Shown here in pieces: positions 17,903-23,179 of a DNA stretch of 23,179 nt (its first letter is position 1; the number at the start of each line of letters is the position of its first letter). The translations under genes and the position numbers were made by a program. Source of the DNA: an uncultured Opitutales bacterium (GTDB lineage: Bacteria; Verrucomicrobiota; Verrucomicrobiia; Opitutales; UBA9783); assembly GCA_934700265.1 (NCBI GenBank), contig CAKUXH010000002.1, forward strand, positions 1 through 23,179, written 5' to 3'. The notes beneath the pieces are model-generated. The model was not told the DNA's origin and did no database searches. It saw nothing but the letters and a program-made list of their open reading frames with translations.

Positions 17903-17956
17903 AAGTATCCTCCTTCAAGTTCAGACTATCTTGCCTTCCCTTTACTTCTATAAAAC

Positions 17957-17987
17957 TTTTTTGATCATTCAATGAATATTGTAGAAA
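17957..17987 (-). repeat. 3' arm of the 23S processing stem
   Basis: Plus-strand TTTTTTGATC (17957-17966) and AATGAATATTGT (17971-17982) are exact reverse complements of 20986-20995 and 20963-20974, on the other side of 23S. In the precursor RNA these pair to close a long stem around 23S, the classic RNase III substrate. Confidence 0.85.
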
Positions 17988-18019
17988 CCTACCTCTCACT
18001 CCAAATACTTGTTCACATA

Positions 18020-20925
<2,906 letters not shown>

Positions 20926-20958
20926 TTCTTCTTTTCGTATTCTTCGCTTATTGTAGTT

Positions 20959-20995
20959 TTCCACAATATTCATTAAACTGTCAAAGATCAAAAAA
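20959..20995 (-). repeat. 5' arm of the 23S processing stem
   Basis: Pairs with 17957-17987. Two perfect blocks of 10 and 12 base pairs are separated by an asymmetric internal loop (11 bases here, 4 on the other arm) that contains part of the boxA-like motif. Confidence 0.85.
20978..20990 (-). promoter_or_regulatory. boxA-like motif in the tRNA-Ile/23S spacer
   Basis: Minus strand GATCTTTGACAG. It shares GATCTTTGA with 22994-22986 in the 16S leader and resembles boxA (GCTCTTTAACA), which loads the NusB-S10 antitermination complex in the leader and before 23S. Inference from sequence and placement. Confidence 0.5.
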
Positions 20996-21002
20996 TTCTC
21001 TC

Positions 21003-21079
21003 TGGTGGGCCCAGATGGACTTGAACCATCGACCCCGCGCTTATCAAGCGCGTGCTCTAACCAACTGAGCTATGAGCCC
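21003..21079 (-). tRNA. tRNA-Ile (GAT)
   Basis: 77 bases with encoded CCA. The acceptor 5' GGGCTCA pairs with TGGGCCC. The anticodon arm CGCGC-TTGATAA-GCGCG gives anticodon GAT. The T loop GGTTCAAGTCC is standard. It lies downstream of tRNA-Ala, next to 23S. Confidence 0.96.
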
Positions 21080-21103
21080 TCTTCCCCCAAATTCTTAACA
21101 TCT

Positions 21104-21179
21104 TGGTGGAGTCGATCGGATTCGAACCGACGACCTCCTGCATGCAAAGCAGGCGCTCTTCCAACTAAGCTACGACCCC
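21104..21179 (-). tRNA. tRNA-Ala (TGC)
   Basis: 76 bases with encoded CCA. The acceptor 5' GGGGTCG pairs with CGACTCC. The anticodon arm CCTGC-TTTGCAT-GCAGG gives anticodon TGC. The T arm GGTTCGAATCC is standard. It is the first tRNA after 16S. Confidence 0.96.
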
Positions 21180-21232
21180 AGCGTAACTTATCTTCTCTCT
21201 CTTTTCCCTCAGCTGTCAAGCCCCTTTTTCAG

Positions 21233-21256
21233 GAAATTTCCTTTGTGCACATATTC
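21233..21256 (-). repeat. 3' arm of the 16S processing stem
   Basis: Lies 60 bases after the 16S 3' end and pairs with 22964-22987 in the leader: 24 positions with three mismatches, including an uninterrupted CTTTGTGCA core. Expected RNase III processing stem for 16S. Confidence 0.85.
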
Positions 21257-21315
21257 AGGTACTCCCGTCGACCTTATCTAGCGTCTATTCTTCTTAAACC
21301 TAGATTTCTCCATAG

Positions 21316-22848
<1,533 letters not shown>

Positions 22849-22963
22849 AAAATTCTCTCTTAATACCGAGCTGATTCCTTCTCTTCTCTCTCTTGCGTTT
22901 TACTCTCAGTTTCCTCTGAGTGGTATCTTACTACCTTAAAGTTTTTTCTTATTCGGTTTCCCC

Positions 22964-22987
22964 GAACATTTGCACAAAGTAAATTTC
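22964..22987 (-). repeat. 5' arm of the 16S processing stem
   Basis: Pairs with 21233-21256 across the whole 16S gene (24 positions, three mismatches). Located about 115 bases before the 16S start in the precursor. Confidence 0.85.
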
Positions 22988-22996
22988 AAAGATCTC
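22984..22996 (-). promoter_or_regulatory. boxA-like motif in the 16S leader
   Basis: Minus strand GAGATCTTTGAAA overlaps the start of the 16S processing arm. It shares GATCTTTGA with the motif before 23S. The paired positions, one in the leader and one in the spacer, match those of boxA in classical rRNA operons. Confidence 0.5.
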
Positions 22997-23179
22997 CCTT
23001 TTCGTTAATTATCTGATCATCTTGCTTCCTTCTTGTCAAGCCACTTCTTTTATTTTTTTTCGCTTAACTTCCTTCTCTTCAATCTCATCTCAATTAACTA
23101 CTCCTCTATTCACACACACTTCTCCCTCCCCTGTCAACCTATTTTTTCTACTTTTTTATCCCTACCTATCCCGTTAAAT

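Larger units (their letters stand above)
22849..23179 (-). promoter_or_regulatory. rRNA operon leader and promoter region (continues past window)
   Basis: No coding potential. On the minus strand two perfect TTGACA hexamers (23137-23132 and 23039-23034), 98 bases apart, suggest tandem promoters, although neither has a good -10 at 16-18 bases; the second has GATAAT at 20. The leader then carries a boxA-like motif, the 16S processing arm and two small hairpins (TTCGG/CCGAA at 22952-22966; CTCAG/CTGAG at 22905-22920). The strand is strongly purine-rich. Confidence 0.55.

Overview
This window is a chromosomal segment from a low-GC Gram-negative bacterium. It holds 14 protein-coding features (one cut by the window edge, one decayed) and a complete ribosomal RNA operon. 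The affiliation is inference. The 16S hairpin read by probe EUB338 is closest to the Verrucomicrobia-type variant. A KpsF/KdsD arabinose-5-phosphate isomerase points to a Kdo-containing outer membrane. The UDPGP-family sugar pyrophosphorylase is of a kind also found in Chlamydiae. Together these suggest the PVC group (Verrucomicrobiota, Kiritimatiellota or Lentisphaerota), but no tree was computed.

Layout. 2-436 (+): 3' part of a cytidylyltransferase-like gene, ending one base from the convergent kdsD. 438-3389 (-): argS, a 72-residue membrane-anchored zinc-ribbon protein, then kdsD, tightly packed. 3512-3548: terminator. 3573-5060 (-): rpsB-tsf. 5284-12484 (-): a compact run nusA-infB-rbfA-UDPGP pyrophosphorylase-phosphohexomutase, joining translation and transcription factors to nucleotide-sugar synthesis. 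12576-14046 (-): an MBL-fold hydrolase overlapping a prepilin-like gene. 14446-17145 (+): pyruvate phosphate dikinase with its own promoter and terminator. 17343-17704 (-): a frameshifted N-terminal remnant of a DUF1343/NamZ-type gene. 17783-22848 (-): rRNA operon in the order 16S, tRNA-Ala, tRNA-Ile, 23S, 5S, with a leader reaching the window end.

How it fits together. The phosphohexomutase and pyrophosphorylase can plausibly supply activated hexose for envelope or storage sugars, and KdsD supplies arabinose 5-phosphate for Kdo. The other genes are mostly core translation. The most informative non-coding signals are two long processing stems that enclose 16S and 23S, boxA-like motifs in the leader and in the tRNA-Ile/23S spacer, reversed spacer tRNA order, and unusual 16S primer and probe sites. 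I see no transposon, CRISPR array, phage gene or toxin-antitoxin system, and nothing I can defend as a wholly new system.
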